Source: Spirogloea muscicola
Lineage: Eukaryota > Streptophyta > Zygnematophyceae > Spirogloeales > Spirogloeaceae
Assembly: GCA_009602725.1 (NCBI GenBank)
Contig: WELB01000150.1
Coordinates: 164,822 to 228,821 of the forward strand
DNA length: 64,000 bases
Reading direction: 5' to 3'
Numbering within the stretch: position 1 is the stretch's first letter; each line of letters starts with the position of its first letter. Below are positions 45,020-57,468 of this stretch, piece after piece. The notes under the pieces are model-generated. The model did no database searches and was not told the DNA's origin. It saw only the letters and a list, made by a program, of their open reading frames with translations. The translations under genes and the position numbers were made by a program.

Positions 45020-46960
45020 AAGAAAGAGCTTCGTGTATTTGAAACAAAGGAAGGCCAATATAAGCCAAGTACAAGGCACGTACATCTAACGACGTACATC
45101 ACCCACAGCAGATTGACCCGCTCAAACGGACTCGACGTGCTTCGGCAGCGCCGGGGGTTGGGACGGGCCGCGACAAGTCGGGCGGTCGGCTGCTGTTGGG
45201 CGTCCCTGGGGGCGGGGCCCTGCGAAACTGAGCCCCACGGCGCGCCACACCCCCCGCCGGTTCGCTCCCCAATGGGCCCCGTGTGTCCGAAAAGCTTCAG
45301 AACTCGTCCATCTCTTTGGGCTGGCCTCTCCCAGCCACCAGTTAATCTGGCCGCGCTTTCAATGGGCTCCAACGTCAAGCCGCCGTTGCTTAAATTTCAC
45401 CCAGCGAGAGGGCTGGCCGTTGGCGCCGCCCGGGGGGCCCCTCACGAGACGCGTCTGGCCGGCGCGGGCCCCTCGCCGCCCGTCGGCGAGCCCCGCCCCC
45501 CCAAAGCTGCCGCCACGTGCTGCTCTGGGCACGCGCTGCGTGGCTGTGGACCCGCATGATACTTGTCGCCCTCGTGACTATCTTCCGCCGTTCGTCTCCG
45601 TGCCAGCATTTACACTGCCCTCGCCCCTCCTCCATCTTTCTTCGTCATCACTTCGGTCCTTGCTTTAAACATGTCGCCTTTTTGGGCCTTCTGACCTTCT
45701 CCATTATTTCCGGGCTGGCTGTTCACAGCCCCCCGCCCCCACTGAAAGAGCCGCCTTTTTCTTCTTGAGCTCCCACTTGGTTATTGACTCTATCATTTGG
45801 CCCTTTCGAACCCTTGTCAATTCTTTTTCGGGCTGGCTTTTCACAGCCCTTACCCCGTTGGAGTGCCACTTCTCTCACAGCCTCTGCCTTATATTGGAAG
45901 AGCTGCTCCTATCTTTGTCTTTTCTTTGATCCAAGGGGTCGATGCTCGGGTGATGGGTGGGGAGGGGAGGGACTCGGGGAGCAGCTTCCGGGGCAGAGTC
46001 AGTTGCGCGGGCTGCTCCGCCGGTTGGGGCGTCCACGAAGCGAAAGGACGGGGGCGCTTCGCCGGGACAGGTGCGCCCGTACGGCATCGGGCCGCCCCGC
46101 GCCGCCGCCGCCCCCGTGCCCGCCCCACCCGCTCGGTGGAGGGGTAAGCTCATTCTTGCTTCTTGCAGCTGCGTGCTGGCCGTGCTCTCGCTGCCGCCTC
46201 TGGCTTTCGTCAGGGGGATAGTTTTCGCGCGCACTTCTTTCCGTTTTCCGGCAGCTAGTCTGTCCGGTTTGAGGCCCCTCACTCGCAGCTACTGAGTGGT
46301 CCATCCTGCACCCGTTCTGACATGGCATTTTCAGGCCCCTCCGTCATTGTGGCCCCTTCGACGCTCTGTCAGTTCTTTTCGGGCTGGCTTTTCACAGCTT
46401 GCCCCCATTGGGAGAGCCACTTCTCCTCAGGCGTATCATCTCGCCTGCAAAGGTGATTGGAAAGCGAGAGATAGAAAGTGGCTCGTTCAGAGGAGGCTAG
46501 GGCTGTGGGAAAGTGGCGCTTACGAACGAGAGATGTGAGCTCTTCGAGTAGAGGGCGATTTTCCTCCGCCGTCGCCATGCTGTTCAAGCGGATGGTTCCT
46601 CGTCGCTTTCTCCAGCCGGCACGAGCCTCCCCCGGCAGCGGCCTCCCGCCGGTGCGAGCGGCCGGGCGTGCGATTGGCAATCGGGCTGGCCACGAGGGCA
46701 CCCCGGGCGCGTGCCCGCCGCGTGGCCCATACTCCCGCCGCCCGCCCGCTCGGCAGTCGCCCCGCTGAGCTCAGTCCTCCCAACTCGTCCGTTCCCTTTC
46801 CTGGGCCGGCCGATCACAGCCAGTCGCCCTCTACCGGAACAGCCTTCCTTCCCTGGGCTGGCCTCTCACAAGCCATCGCCTCCAAGCGACACAGCTATTC
46901 TCCTGCCTTGGGCTGGCCCCTCTGCACCGGCCCTCAAGCCGTCGGGGCGGAGTTGCTCAC
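45020..46960. mobile_element. Cluster of truncated LINE ends in both orientations
   Basis: From 45020 to 45125 there is a minus-oriented 3' end (GTGTATTTGAAACAAAGGAA...GATTGACCCGCTCA). Around 45290-45345 and 45700-45910 there are plus-oriented stem units. Around 46165-46295 a plus-oriented C-terminal tail (LRAGRALAAASGFRQGDS) is followed by GAGTGGTCCATCC and another unit to 46430. Further plus units lie at 46790-46930 (GGGCTGGCCTCTCACAAGCC). The GC-rich stretches between them (45120-45290, 45400-45560, 45950-46140, 46560-46780) are unassigned. Confidence 0.55.
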
Positions 46961-47061
46961 ACTCGTCCACGGCCCCCGCCCTTCAGGAAGACCGCCCTCT
47001 CTACAGTCACATTCGTCCCCCCTTCCTGCCGGCGCAGCTCCTCCGACTTGGCGCCGCCGCC

Positions 47062-48732
47062 ATGGCCCGCACCGCCGCCGCCCGGCTTGCGTTCGCCGCC
47101 TGCGGCCTCGCGCTCCTCGCCTCGCACCTCCTCCTCTGCGCGCACGCCCAGGTGCCCGCCTTACCTGAGCCCCTCCGATCCGCTGTGCTCGCATTGCGCC
47201 TCCTCCGGGCTACCGATCAGCTACTGCTCGCGCGGCCGCGTAATATCGCGGCCTCTCACGCCGTGCAATATGGAGACCGCCCAGAGACGATTGCCGCTGC
47301 ATCAGAAAGGCCTCTCCTGGGGTAGCGATCGGCCTTGGAGGGGCGGGGCGGCAGCGATCCCCTTGCCTCAAGCGGGCGGCCTCGCCTGATCGCCCCAACT
47401 CTGACGTCTCGCTCTGGACGCCCTCACTCCTGTCATGGAAATGCACGGAAGAGATCATTGCAGCATTGGAGTGCGCTCATGCATCGTTGCTCTCCCTGCC
47501 GCAGGATGCTGGCAGCGGGGGTGATGGGGGTGGAGGCGGCGGAAACCCCGCCAGCCGGACCTGGTACGAGATCCACGGCTGGGGCATGTGGCTGGCACTG
47601 GGCGTCCTTTTTCCCATTGGCATCCTCATCTCCGGGATCGGCCAGGACTTCATGCCCGGCTGGTTCCACCTCCACTGGATCCTTCAGGTGCCCCCGCCAC
47701 AGCGGTCAGCTGTCCATTCTTGGGGAGGGTCCCTCCTGCGAATCTCCTGACCTGCACTGAGCACCGGTTGCTCTGGGTGTGCAGACCGCCGGAGTGCTGA
47801 TCATGATTGCCGCATACGTCATCGCCGTTTCCCTGTTCGATGCGTGGGACTCCAACCACTCCTACATCGGCACTGCAGTCTTTGTAGCCATCCTTGTGAA
47901 TTGGGCGGCTGGCTTCGTGCTGAGGCCCAAGCGGGGCTCCGTTTTGCGGGCCTTGTGGTATCCTGTCCACTTCTTTGTTGGTGAGTTCCCCCCCCCCCCC
48001 CCCCCCCCCATCCCCCCGCTCTACTCACCCTGGGTAGTGTGACTCTGTACTCCTGACACGGTGAGGTAGAGCACTGCACGATCTTGGACTGCCATGCTGC
48101 CCATAACACTCAGCCCCAGACAGGCCCTGTAGGAGTCAGCGGCTCAATGGTCACCTGCAACTGCGTGCGTACTCTGAAGAGGTCCGGCTGCTCCGAGGAC
48201 TAACTTAAGTTTGCTGCATTGCAGGAATGTCGGCTGTGCTGCTGGGCTGGTACAACCTGACGCTTGGATTCCGTCTCTACCAAGATCAGTATAGCAGGAA
48301 CCACGGCCTCTGGATTGCTCTCTTGACGCAGGTCAGGCTCCAGCTGCTTGCTTGGTTGCTGTTTGTTGGCCAGTGTTAACTTGCACTACCTTGGCTGCAG
48401 CAGGATTGCACTCATGATGTGTAGCTCAGGCGCAATAGACACTGCACTGTCCTAACCAGTGGCATTGCAGGATCTTGACAATTATCAACTGGCTGTCCAT
48501 ATGCGCGCAGTTGGGAGTCACAGGCATGGCATATTTGCTCTTGTCAAGGCTTCCCCGCTGGAGGCTGCAGAGTGTGCCGCCTGAAGTGGGGCAGGCCACA
48601 TATGGTTCTTCCGCAACAAATGGCAACTACACAACAAATGGCAATGGCAACTACATGGAACAAGGTTCTGCCACGACGCCAATGCAGGATCTCAGATACA
48701 AGCGCCCCGCTGACCAGGTCGCGGCTGTCTAA
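47062..48732 (+). CDS. Cytochrome b561-type transmembrane protein, copy 1
   Basis: Cytochrome b561 proteins pass electrons across membranes through two hemes held by four His; plant members often use ascorbate or reduce apoplastic acceptors. Five exons: 47062-47151, 47505-47687, 47785-47980, 48225-48331 and 48511-48732, all in phase, giving 265 residues. Exon 1 is a signal peptide (ARLAFAACGLALLASHLLL, then CAHAQ). After a Gly-rich linker come five membrane spans with candidate heme His in WYEIHGWGMW, GWFHLHWILQ, SNHSYIGT and WYPVHFFVG. The end is a hydrophilic Asn/Thr-rich tail. There is no DOMON domain, unlike most plant relatives that share this b561 subtype. Intron 3 begins near an 18-C run. 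A tandem copy lies at 51507-53130. Confidence 0.92.
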
Positions 48733-49255
48733 CCTCGGTCACCGAGTACCGAAGATTGGTCTCTCTCTGAGGATTATGCTGATAGCCTGTTTGGTGCATA
48801 AGGCCTACAGTGAGTCTGGCATTTACCGAGCTTACGTAGAAAGTGGCCCTCGACGCGTCGGACACTTGTACAGCTGCTGATTGTTACTGTGAGCTGCATC
48901 CGTCATGCATCTCTGGAGCATTCATAGAGGACAAACGTTTACATGGCCGCAGTAGACCTGGGTGTAAGGCCCCTGCTACATAGCTACTAGGTGTCTCTGT
49001 TTGAGAACCATGGCAGTGCATAAGGGCTGCCCAAGCTTCCTCTCTTGTGTTGCTCTCGATGTGGGAGAGCCAATGAGAGCTGGGCTACAAGCTCGTATTG
49101 GTTGGTCGCCATGTCATATTATACACTTCGTCATGTGTGGGCGCGCTTAGCTGGTACTCAAAAATCTCCAGCAGTTGAAGGCGCCCGTCTGAATTCCTGC
49201 TCTGGTGGTCAGAAAGCACAATGCGCCAGCCTGACACCGTCTCTATTGGGTTGAG
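48733..49255. other. 3' flank of cytochrome b561 copy 1
   Basis: No coding sequence or recognised repeat is seen before the LINE cluster starts near 49260. Confidence 0.4.
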
Positions 49256-49259
49256 GCCT

Positions 49260-51200
49260 CATGTGTGTTCGCTGTAAGCGGACCTGTTTTGAGTATTCTG
49301 ACATTGAGGTATGTGGGAAAGTCTTTTCGCTGCCTGTCTTCGTCAATTTCTGTCAGGATGGCTTTTCACAAAAGGCCAAGAAAGATCGAACAAGGCCCAG
49401 AACGTTGGAACTCGAAATCCTCTCAATAGGCAGATGTACGCTGCGGAAGGAGATATACGCTGCGGAAGCAGAAAAGTTCGTGGACGAGGAAGAGGACTTG
49501 CGAGAAGGGACGACGACTGTGAAGGGCCAGCCCCGAGGAGGTGACAAAGTCCGAAGGTCGCTGGACCGCAGATCATGCAGCTACTTAAAAGGTCGCAACA
49601 AACGGGTGCACAACCTCTACTCAACAGCTGCAAGTCGGCGCAACTAGCAGCGGGAAAAGTGTCGTCACTTTGAGACCCAGATGCAGCAGGCCAAAGCGCG
49701 GCCTGCCTGCTGATGCACATCGGCTGCCTGGGAGCGCTAGAGCGAAATCGAGAGACGCATTCGGAACACCTGCTGGAGCGACCCGGCGGCAGCGAGCTGG
49801 GCAGTTCGCCCCACTGCTCTTGCCGCCGGGTCAAGCGAGCCGTGCGAGCGCTGGAAGCCACGAGTACCGAGTCACAGCGCTTCCAGTCTACAGCGGTGGT
49901 TGTGAGAGGCCAGCCCAAAGGAATGGACAAGGTCTGAAAGAGCCGGATGGCGCAAAAAGCAAGATACTAATTTCTAAGACGTCAGCAAGTGGGCTCTCAG
50001 AGTTCCCCGAACGGCCCGAGGACGTCAAGTAGGAGCGCGACGAGCTCGTCGCCTGCCGGGTGGTCCTCGTACTGCGCGCCCGCTCCAAGACAAGCCTTCC
50101 GCCTTGCCGACCGCGTGACCCGCCTTTTCTACCAATAGACGTGCGCCACCTGCCAGCGAAGCAAGCGCGGCCAGATTAACTGATAGCTGGCAGAGGCCAA
50201 TAGGGTGGGGGTCGCCTTGCGTCCTTGCGCTTTTCGGCCTGGCCTTTCCGGAGGCCTTTTCGGAGAAAGGGCTCGCCGATTGAGGATAGGGGCTGGAAAA
50301 AGCAAGCCCAAAAACGAATGAACAAAGGACGGATTCCTTTCCGGAATCCCTATCCTCAATGGGCGAGCCCTTTCTTTTTCGGAAACAGCTCGTGTAGAGA
50401 AGTCCAGGAAACAGAGAAGGAAACGGCTCTTCTTTATGCGAGGCAGTGGCTGTGAGACAGAGGGCCAGCCCAGAAGAAGTGGCTCTCCCAATGGGGGCAA
50501 GGGCTGTGAGAAGCCAGCCCGAAAAGAAGTGACAAGGTTCGAAGGGGCCAAACTACGAGCTAAGCAGCGACTGCGGGGCCTCAAGAGGCTATGGCAGAAC
50601 GGGGGAGGATGGACCACTTAGTAGTTACGAGTGAGGAGCCTCACATCCGACAGACTAGCTGCCGGGAAACTATCCCCCTGACGAAAGCCGGAGGCCGCAG
50701 CGAGAGCAAGCGCGGCCAGATTAACTGGTGGCTGGGAGAGGCCAGCCCAAAAGAATGGACAAGGTCTGAAGGAGTCGGAGTGCTAAGGACTGAGACAGCA
50801 GTAAGCGAACTCTCAGTAACCTCTCGTCAGCAGATGCAAGTCTGAGTAGCTAGCAGGCGGAAAGACGTCGCCCTGACGGAAGCCGGAGGCCGCCGCCAGA
50901 GCGCGGCCTGCGCGCAAGTGGACCGCAAAAGCTAGGGACCGCTGCAAAGAGACGGCCAGGCGCATCCGGTAAACTTGGGCGAGGGACCCGGCGACATGGA
51001 AGCCAGGCTGCTCGCCTTGCTGCCCGTCGCGAGAGCACGGCCAGCACGCAGATGCAAGGCGTGGGCCACGGACCGCTGGAGGGAGACAGCCCAGAGGGAA
51101 TGAACAAGGCCTGAAAGGGGCCGAGGGCTATGCAAAACAGAGGATAGGGGCTGGGAAAAGCCAGCCCACAATTCACAGGACGGACGGCGGCTGCCCGAGC
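49260..51200 (-). mobile_element. Cluster of truncated LINE ends between the b561 paralogues
   Basis: At least three minus-oriented remnants are present. Near 49600-49760 there is a tail (ALWPAASGSQSDDTFPA and ADLQLLSRGC). Near 50450-50740 there is a copy closely matching 38600-38890 in reverse, with ACTAGCTGCCGG and the stem unit. Near 50850-51130 there is a tail with SVAHALHLRAGRAL. A short inverted repeat around 50268-50370 (AAAGGGCTCGCC...GATTGAGGATAGGG and its complement) marks a junction of two units. Confidence 0.6.
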
Positions 51201-51506
51201 GGGGCGGGCGGACCCGACGCGGAAGGCGACAAGCCAGTGGAGCGCCACTACAAGTGGCCGCAACGGCGGCGGGCAGCGGCAGGCTCTGGGAAGGAACCGG
51301 GGCCGGGCAGCTGCAGCCGCGTGGCCGGACGCGTGCCCGGAGCCCAGGGTGCCACCCCCACCCCCCCTCCTCCCGATCCCGATCGGCGTCCTGCCAGCCC
51401 ACGCCCTCTCAGCACACGCTTGTCCTCCACCGTTACAGCTTGCCTCCCTGCCCTCACTCTGCCCACGCCGCTGCCGGGCCAGCCTCGCCGCGCCAGCCTC
51501 GTCGCC

Positions 51507-53130
51507 ATGGCCCGCCTCCGCCGCTCGCTCGCCTTCGCCGCGGCCTGCAGCCTCGCGCTGCTGGCCTCGCAGCTCCTGCTGCAGGCGCACGCCCAGGTGC
51601 CTGCCGAGCGCCTCTGCTCCCAAGCCTCGTGTCCTCGTCCCACTGTGCTCCCCCTTGAACCATCTCGTCCCGTCGGCAGGCTCGACAGACTTGCTGAGCC
51701 AGTAATTCAATAACTCGAGTGGCGCAAGACGAGGCTGCACGACATGACCTGGGATTCGGGCGCGTTGATAGAGGAAAAAAGTAGCCGAAGCAGGGCTCTG
51801 GTTCCACCGGTGTCTCGCTATGGAGTTGCTTATGGAGTTGCTTATCGATGTGGGCGAGTGCATAACGTCACCTTACTCACGTATCCACTACCTCTTGTCA
51901 CAGGAAGCTGATGACGCCAGTGGTGGAGGTCAGCCTGCCAGCCGGACCTGGTATCAAATTCACGGCTGGGGCATGTGGGCGGCGTTTGGCGTCCTCCTCC
52001 CTCTCGGAATTATCATTTCCGGCATAGGCCAGGATTTTCTGCCTGGTTGGTTCCACCTGCACTGGATGATTCAGGTGCCCCCCACCACAACAACCCCAAA
52101 GCTTTTCACCACGTGCACAGCATACACGCTCTGATCCAGGAACGCCCTGACACTGGCTGCTACTTACTCCGCGGCTTCTTTAGTATGACGTTGCATGTTC
52201 CGTGTGGTGTGTTGATGCTGCAGACTGTTGGAGTCCTGGTTGCCATTGGTGCATACGTTATTGCCGTGGTTAAATTTAAAGCATTTGACAACAACCACGC
52301 CTATATCGGCACTGCGGTATTTGCCGCTGCTGTGGTCAACCTGGTGGCTGGAGCCATAGCGAGGCCCAAGCGGGGCTCCATTGTGCGTACCATGTGGTAT
52401 CCTGTCCACTTCTTCATTGGTGAGAATTTGGAGCACTCTGGCTGTCCAAGCATTTACCTTCTCTGCAGGTTTCACTGGCCTCCAGGTCATGCTGCCACTT
52501 TGTATTTCAATCATGTGCGACGTCCTTTGGATGACATGCTTGAGATCTTTTACCGGCTGCATGGAGCTGCTACAGCTACTGCACGAGATTCAGTCTTGGG
52601 CAGGACTGACGCTGCGCTTGGTTAACTGCAGGAACATCTGCTGTGCTTCTGGGCTGGTACAATATCACGCTTGGCTTCCGCATCTACCAAGAGCAATACG
52701 GCAGGATGCATGGCCTTTGGATTGCTCTCCTGTCACAGGTATGTTGACTGCTTGCTTGGTCGCTGCCACATCTGGGTTTTCTCAGTCGCATAGCAGTGGC
52801 TGATGTAGCAGCATGCTGCATCTTGCAGCTGCAGCATAAATTGCAAGTGTTCACACGATAACAGGCCCACGCTTGACGCTGGACAACATGCATACGTGTT
52901 TGTAATAGTAGTATCAACTTCTGTACATGCAGCTGGCAGGAACGGGCATGGCCTACTTGCTGTTATCTAGATTACCCCGCTGGAGGATGCAGGCAGTAGC
53001 TCCGGACGCGGTGACGCAGGGCACGTATGCTCCTTCAGTTACCAATGGCAGCTACGTTGAGCAGGGCCCTGGCACGACGCCCATGCAGGACCTTACGTAT
53101 AAGCGCCGAGCAGATGGTGAAATTGTCTAG
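51507..53130 (+). CDS. Cytochrome b561-type transmembrane protein, copy 2
   Basis: This is a paralogue of the 47.1-kb gene with the same five-exon plan and identical intron phases: 51507-51596, 51904-52074, 52224-52419, 52632-52738 and 52933-53130, giving 253 residues. The signal peptide (MARLRRSLAFAAACSLALLA) is followed by a shorter linker and the same core: WYQIHGWGMW, GWFHLHWMIQ, NNHAYIGT, WYPVHFFIG and RMHGLWIALL. The C-terminal tail is also conserved (TTPMQDLTYKRRADGEIV) but lacks the Asn-rich insert of copy 1. All candidate heme His are kept, so both copies look functional. The DOMON domain is absent here too. AATAAA follows 23 bp after the stop. Confidence 0.93.
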
Positions 53131-53152
53131 GCGATTTTGTCTAGGCGAGGCC

Positions 53153-53158
53153 AATAAA
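53153..53158 (+). promoter_or_regulatory. AATAAA polyadenylation signal of b561 copy 2
   Basis: AATAAA lies 23 bp after the stop codon at 53128-53130. Confidence 0.65.
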
Positions 53159-53975
53159 GGGTGGGTATTTAGACCCTACCTCATCTTGCGGCTCGTAGGT
53201 GGTCACATAAAGCCACAGGGCAGGGGCGGGTGCACTGGCACCAGGTCATAAGAGGTCTGCTAGTGTCTGATGTCAGAGGTGATGCTGTACAATATCGGAA
53301 CAGGACTTATGAGACAGCCTTTCAGATGTAGGATTTGCAGCTCATATTTGCTGATATCCTTTATGATGTGTTGCTTCCTAGTCTTAGAAATCCTGAAGCT
53401 GGCACTCGTGTAAGTATATCCTGTGCCTGTAAAGCCCGAACTTTTTATCATTTGATAAGTCAGTGGCTCCTTGTTTTCTGCCCAAAGCTGTGGTAAAAGT
53501 CTGGTTGCACCATAATAGCTGGTTCTAGGTGCACATTCCAGGCTTTGAAGGCAAATATATCCTGGATTAGCTGGAGTCGGTACAGCCTGCTGCAGAAACT
53601 ATTGCACAGATAGTGTCGTTTTGGTGCCAACTGCATGGCCAGCATTTGAGCGCTTGTCGGCTGGTCTTACATGCTTGCTATGTGGAAGCTCTGCGGAGCC
53701 AACAACTGCCTACAAAGTCTGTGAGGCATATATCCGACATGCAGTTAGGGATTTCAATTGATCGCCACTGAAGGGCAGTCAACCCATAAGCTGTTGTTTA
53801 TAGCGCTTCCAGTGTCGTCTACCAGGCAGTAGAAATAAAGGTATGCAGAGCGCATGAAAGTGACAAGCTTACTCCAGACTCACAGAAGTCTTGATGATGG
53901 GGTTATAAGCCCATTTACCAGGAGGTTACCGTGAAGATAACATGATCGTTATAGCTGAGACGTGAGAAGGCTGTT
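53159..53975. other. Intergenic, no gene seen
   Basis: AT-richer noncoding sequence; no protein family or repeat recognised. Confidence 0.4.
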
Positions 53976-53979
53976 CTTC

Positions 53980-54690
53980 GGATGCTGCAGGGAAGGTGGC
54001 TTTCACGGAGAGCAACTCCAAATGACGGCAATGCCTGTGAAGGCCAGCCCAAGTTATGTGCAAATTCTGCAATGGCCGACCCGAAGTGTCCTTTCTTCTT
54101 TCTTCTTTCTTTCTTTGCAATGGAAGACTGGTGTGGTGGAGGACCTGTGTGGCCAGGTACAAAGGCAAGCACATTGACAGATGTACGTCACCTGCTCCTA
54201 AGCTGACCCGTTCAATAATGACGACTCAGCACATAGAGGTCGCTAACTGATTCCCGGATACTGGACTGCAATTTGACAAGCCCTTGTGCATCCCTTTGTG
54301 CTGGCCTTTCACAGCCACTGCCTTATACTGGCACATTCGTTTCTTTGTGCCAGAAGCTAAGGCACAAGGCTCAAGGCGGAAGTTTCGTGTATTGACTTGA
54401 TCGAAGGTCAAGGAGAGAAGGCGCGCAGTGCCATGAAATCGAAAGGGAGGCCAATTCTAGCCTTACAGACGTCTTGGTAACGGGGTAAGGAGGTGGCTAA
54501 GGGGGGCACTAATATCCTCGAGTGAGCACATACATATCTGGCAAGCTAAGCTGAGAAGCCAGACCACCACCACGGAAGCCATTGGCCTGGTCATTAGCAG
54601 CCCAAAGTGGCCAAGAACGATGTCAAGCACGTCTGATGATGTACATTATCCACTGCAAATTGACCCGAAAACCTGCTAAGGGTCAAGCGA
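53980..54690 (-). mobile_element. Stacked LINE ends of three families
   Basis: Minus-oriented pieces occur in series. At 53990-54290 there is a unit plus 3' UTR like that at 14820-15060 (CTGTGTGGCCAGGTACAAAG, CAGCACATAGAGGTCGCTAA). At 54430-54610 there is the counterpart of the 4.5-kb copy, with tail GFRGGGLASQLSLPDMYVLT followed by RGY. At 54595-54680 there is another 3' end (GGCCAAGAACGATGTCAAGC...AAATTGACCCG). They abut the Derlin first exon. Confidence 0.6.
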
Positions 54691-54759
54691 TTCGGGTTTC
54701 GCCTGCCAGCCCGCTTCCCCCCGCTCGCCGCGGCCGGCGATGCCGCCGTCGCCGCCGCC

Positions 54760-56332
54760 ATGTCGTCGCCCGCCGAGTGCGCGCCGCCTCCTCCTGCCGG
54801 CCTGCTACCGTAAGTTGCCCAGTGGGCTGCTCTCGACAAGCTCTCACTACCGCCGGCGGCTGCAGGTGGTACCAGTCGCTGCCGCCAGTGACGCGGGCGT
54901 ACGGGACGGTGCTCGTGCTGGGCGCCGCGGCCGCCTACCTCGGCGTCCTGGACCCGCGCCTCATCTACCTCGACTCCCGCCTGCTCTTCTCCAAGTTCCA
55001 GGTTCCACGGCAGAGCTGCTCAGTCGCGGCCGCTGTTGGGCTACTCAACTAGCTGATGGGCTTGGGCGTGCTGCTGACGCTGCTGTCTTCCCGCTCTCAC
55101 GTCCCAATTGGCGCAGATATGGCGGGCCGCGACCACGTACCTCTTCGTCGGCAGCTTCTCCTTCCGCTTCGCCCACATGCTCCTGCTCATGTGGGTGGGC
55201 CCCGCCGGCAGCCTCACAGCTGGCAGCCTCCACCCTTGCAGCGCAGGCGCGAGTGGTGCTTGCCGTGGAGTCTCACGCACAGTTATCGCAAGCATCACGC
55301 CTAAATTCTACTCTAACTAGCTCCACAGCGGATCGTCGCTGCAGTGTACAGTACATGCTCAAGTTGGAGCAAACAACCTTCCAGGGGCGCACTGCCGACT
55401 TTGTCTACATGCTCCTCTTCGGCATGGCAACTACCCTGGCACGGACACCGTCCTCCTCCCTCTTTGATTCGCTGCCAGCTTCAGGGACCCGCTTTGTCAT
55501 CAGGCCTATTGGCCTACCCTGGCTCGGCAACCTGCAGTAGTGGTGTAGAGATGCAGGGACTTGCTTGGGGCAACGGCAGGACTGTCGTGCCCCTTCTCAC
55601 GACGAGCATAATTTGGCCAGGTCCTTGCTCTGGCCATCCCGATGCTCAACATAGGATTTATGGCTTCGGTGCTCATCTACATGCTGGTCTACATCTGGAG
55701 CCGCATGTTTGCTAACAGTGAAGTCAGCATTATGGGCCTCGTCACCATCAAGGTAGACAGCAGCCGTCAGGCCTTTCGGTGGTGCCAGTGACATGGCTAT
55801 GCAGTCAAGTGCTAGCTTCCTGCAGCACGTGAAGTCAGCTAGCATAGAGATGGTGGCTGCAATTTCAGGTGGCAGTGCCGCGATGACAGGGGTTTTATAT
55901 ACCGTGGGCGAACACGGCCATCGACTTGATGTATGGCATCAGCCCTGTGGCGGGTCTAATGGGCATTGGCGTGGGCCATCTGTATTACTTCCTGACATCA
56001 ATCTTGCCCCTCCAAACGGGCCGAAACATACTCAAGACGCCTCTCTGGGTGTATCCTCCTTCCACGCGCAATACTGTTGCTCCTTCTGCCGCTTTGCTTT
56101 GATGGCTTGTGAGACAGAGCTTATGCTTTGAGGTTTTAAAAGGTTCTGTGACTTGACTCGGCTATGGAGCAGACATGACATTGTTGCCAGGTGGGGAGTC
56201 GCTGGGCCGCAGCAGCCGCCAACGGTGCCTGCTTCTGTGAGAGTGACACCTGGAGAAGCAGCTCCTCAGCAAACTTCGACTCAGTCACGAGCAACTTTCC
56301 GAGGTCGATCGTATCGGTTGGACAGGGACTAA
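54760..56332 (+). CDS. Derlin (ER-associated degradation channel protein)
   Basis: Derlins are rhomboid-like pseudoproteases in the ER membrane that help move misfolded proteins to the cytosol. Exons: 54760-54809, 54866-55001, 55117-55194, 55352-about 55426, 55621-55752, 55890-56048 and 56191-56332. Signatures are WYQSLPPVTRAYGTVLVLG, FSKFQIWRAATTYLFVGSF (WR motif), TTFQGRTADFVYMLLFG, SVLIYMLVYIWSRMF, SIMGLVTIKGFYIPWAN, GLMGIGVGHLYYFLTSI and the tail ATFRGRSYRLDRD. Length would be about 255 residues. Two points are open: the intron after 55426 seems to use a GC donor (alternatives lie within 12 bp), and the phase between 56048 and 56191 does not match directly, so a tiny exon or other donor is missing from this model. 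Catalytic rhomboid residues are absent, as expected. Confidence 0.9.
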
Positions 56333-57468
56333 TTCTGGCAAGCATATATTGTAAAATGACGTCCTCAATCGTGGCACACGGCTTAGTTATGCTGGTGCAA
56401 TATTGGTCTACTGCTCGTGTTCATCTACTGCACCTGCAATCAGATGCAATTCAGTATTCAGGTTGCTCACGTTTGGTTGGGTGTCATTCTCGTGAAGGTT
56501 ACTGATGTGAAGTCAGACCAGACCTCATTCACAATGACTTACACGTCGCCTGCTAATGAGAGGCCCTGGGCTTCTTGTCTGTGATTGGGACACAGATGTA
56601 GCAGTCCTGATTTGGATGTCTACATACCTAGATAATGGGTTGAGCAGATAGTGTACGAGAGTCTGTGAGCAGAAGTATGGAAGTCCGATACACCATCTAT
56701 GTGATACACTGTTACTTTAAGACTAGAGAGCAATGCCTTCCAGCCTTGAGCAAGGTGAGTGGGTGGATTGTCAGGGTCGGAAGGTGCTGCAGTGGAGCAT
56801 GACATTACTGCTCAATTCTACAGCCCAGTGGATCATTTGTAGTCATACTTAAGCCTACTGGACCGAGAACAGGAAGGTAAGGTCTGGATGCTGACAAGCT
56901 GACTATGAGGAGTGGCTGACCATCTTGCTTTGAAGTAGAAGCCAACGAAAGGGCTGCTGCATCAAGTCCTCCAGACCTTCTGGAAGAAGTAAACTGCCTT
57001 TGCTGGCAATCCTATGTGAATCAAGTGGGCGCATTTAAGCAGTGAACTAGGAGTTTGGCGGCTGGAACAAAGGACTCATCTCCTCCAAGGGTCGGTGGTT
57101 GTGGACACCAGCTATCAAGAAATATGATTGGAGCAAGTGTAGGGGTGAATACCCGTAGCCCTGCGTCTGCAACCCAGGAACTTTTAATCATGCGCGAGCC
57201 CAACCAAATGCGAGAAAATTAACAACATGCCCAGCTTCTCAAAACGCAGTGAGAAGTCCTAGCTGGTCAGGCAAGACTGCTTGAATGTGACAGGTCGAGA
57301 GAACCTTTGGGCGAAAAGTGACGTACGGGCTAAATCATTGCGACTACCATCACAGCAAACAACCCAGATGTAGGGTCGGCCAGTTACTTGGGTGTCAGGA
57401 TCTGTACTGCTCACCCGGTATTGTACATTGGGCTACTTAGTACAATGATGATGCACTGGGACGCCGAA
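56333..57468. other. Intergenic between convergent Derlin and PUB49 genes
   Basis: About 1.1 kb holds the 3' flanks of two convergent genes. No coding sequence, LINE unit or other repeat was recognised. Confidence 0.5.
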
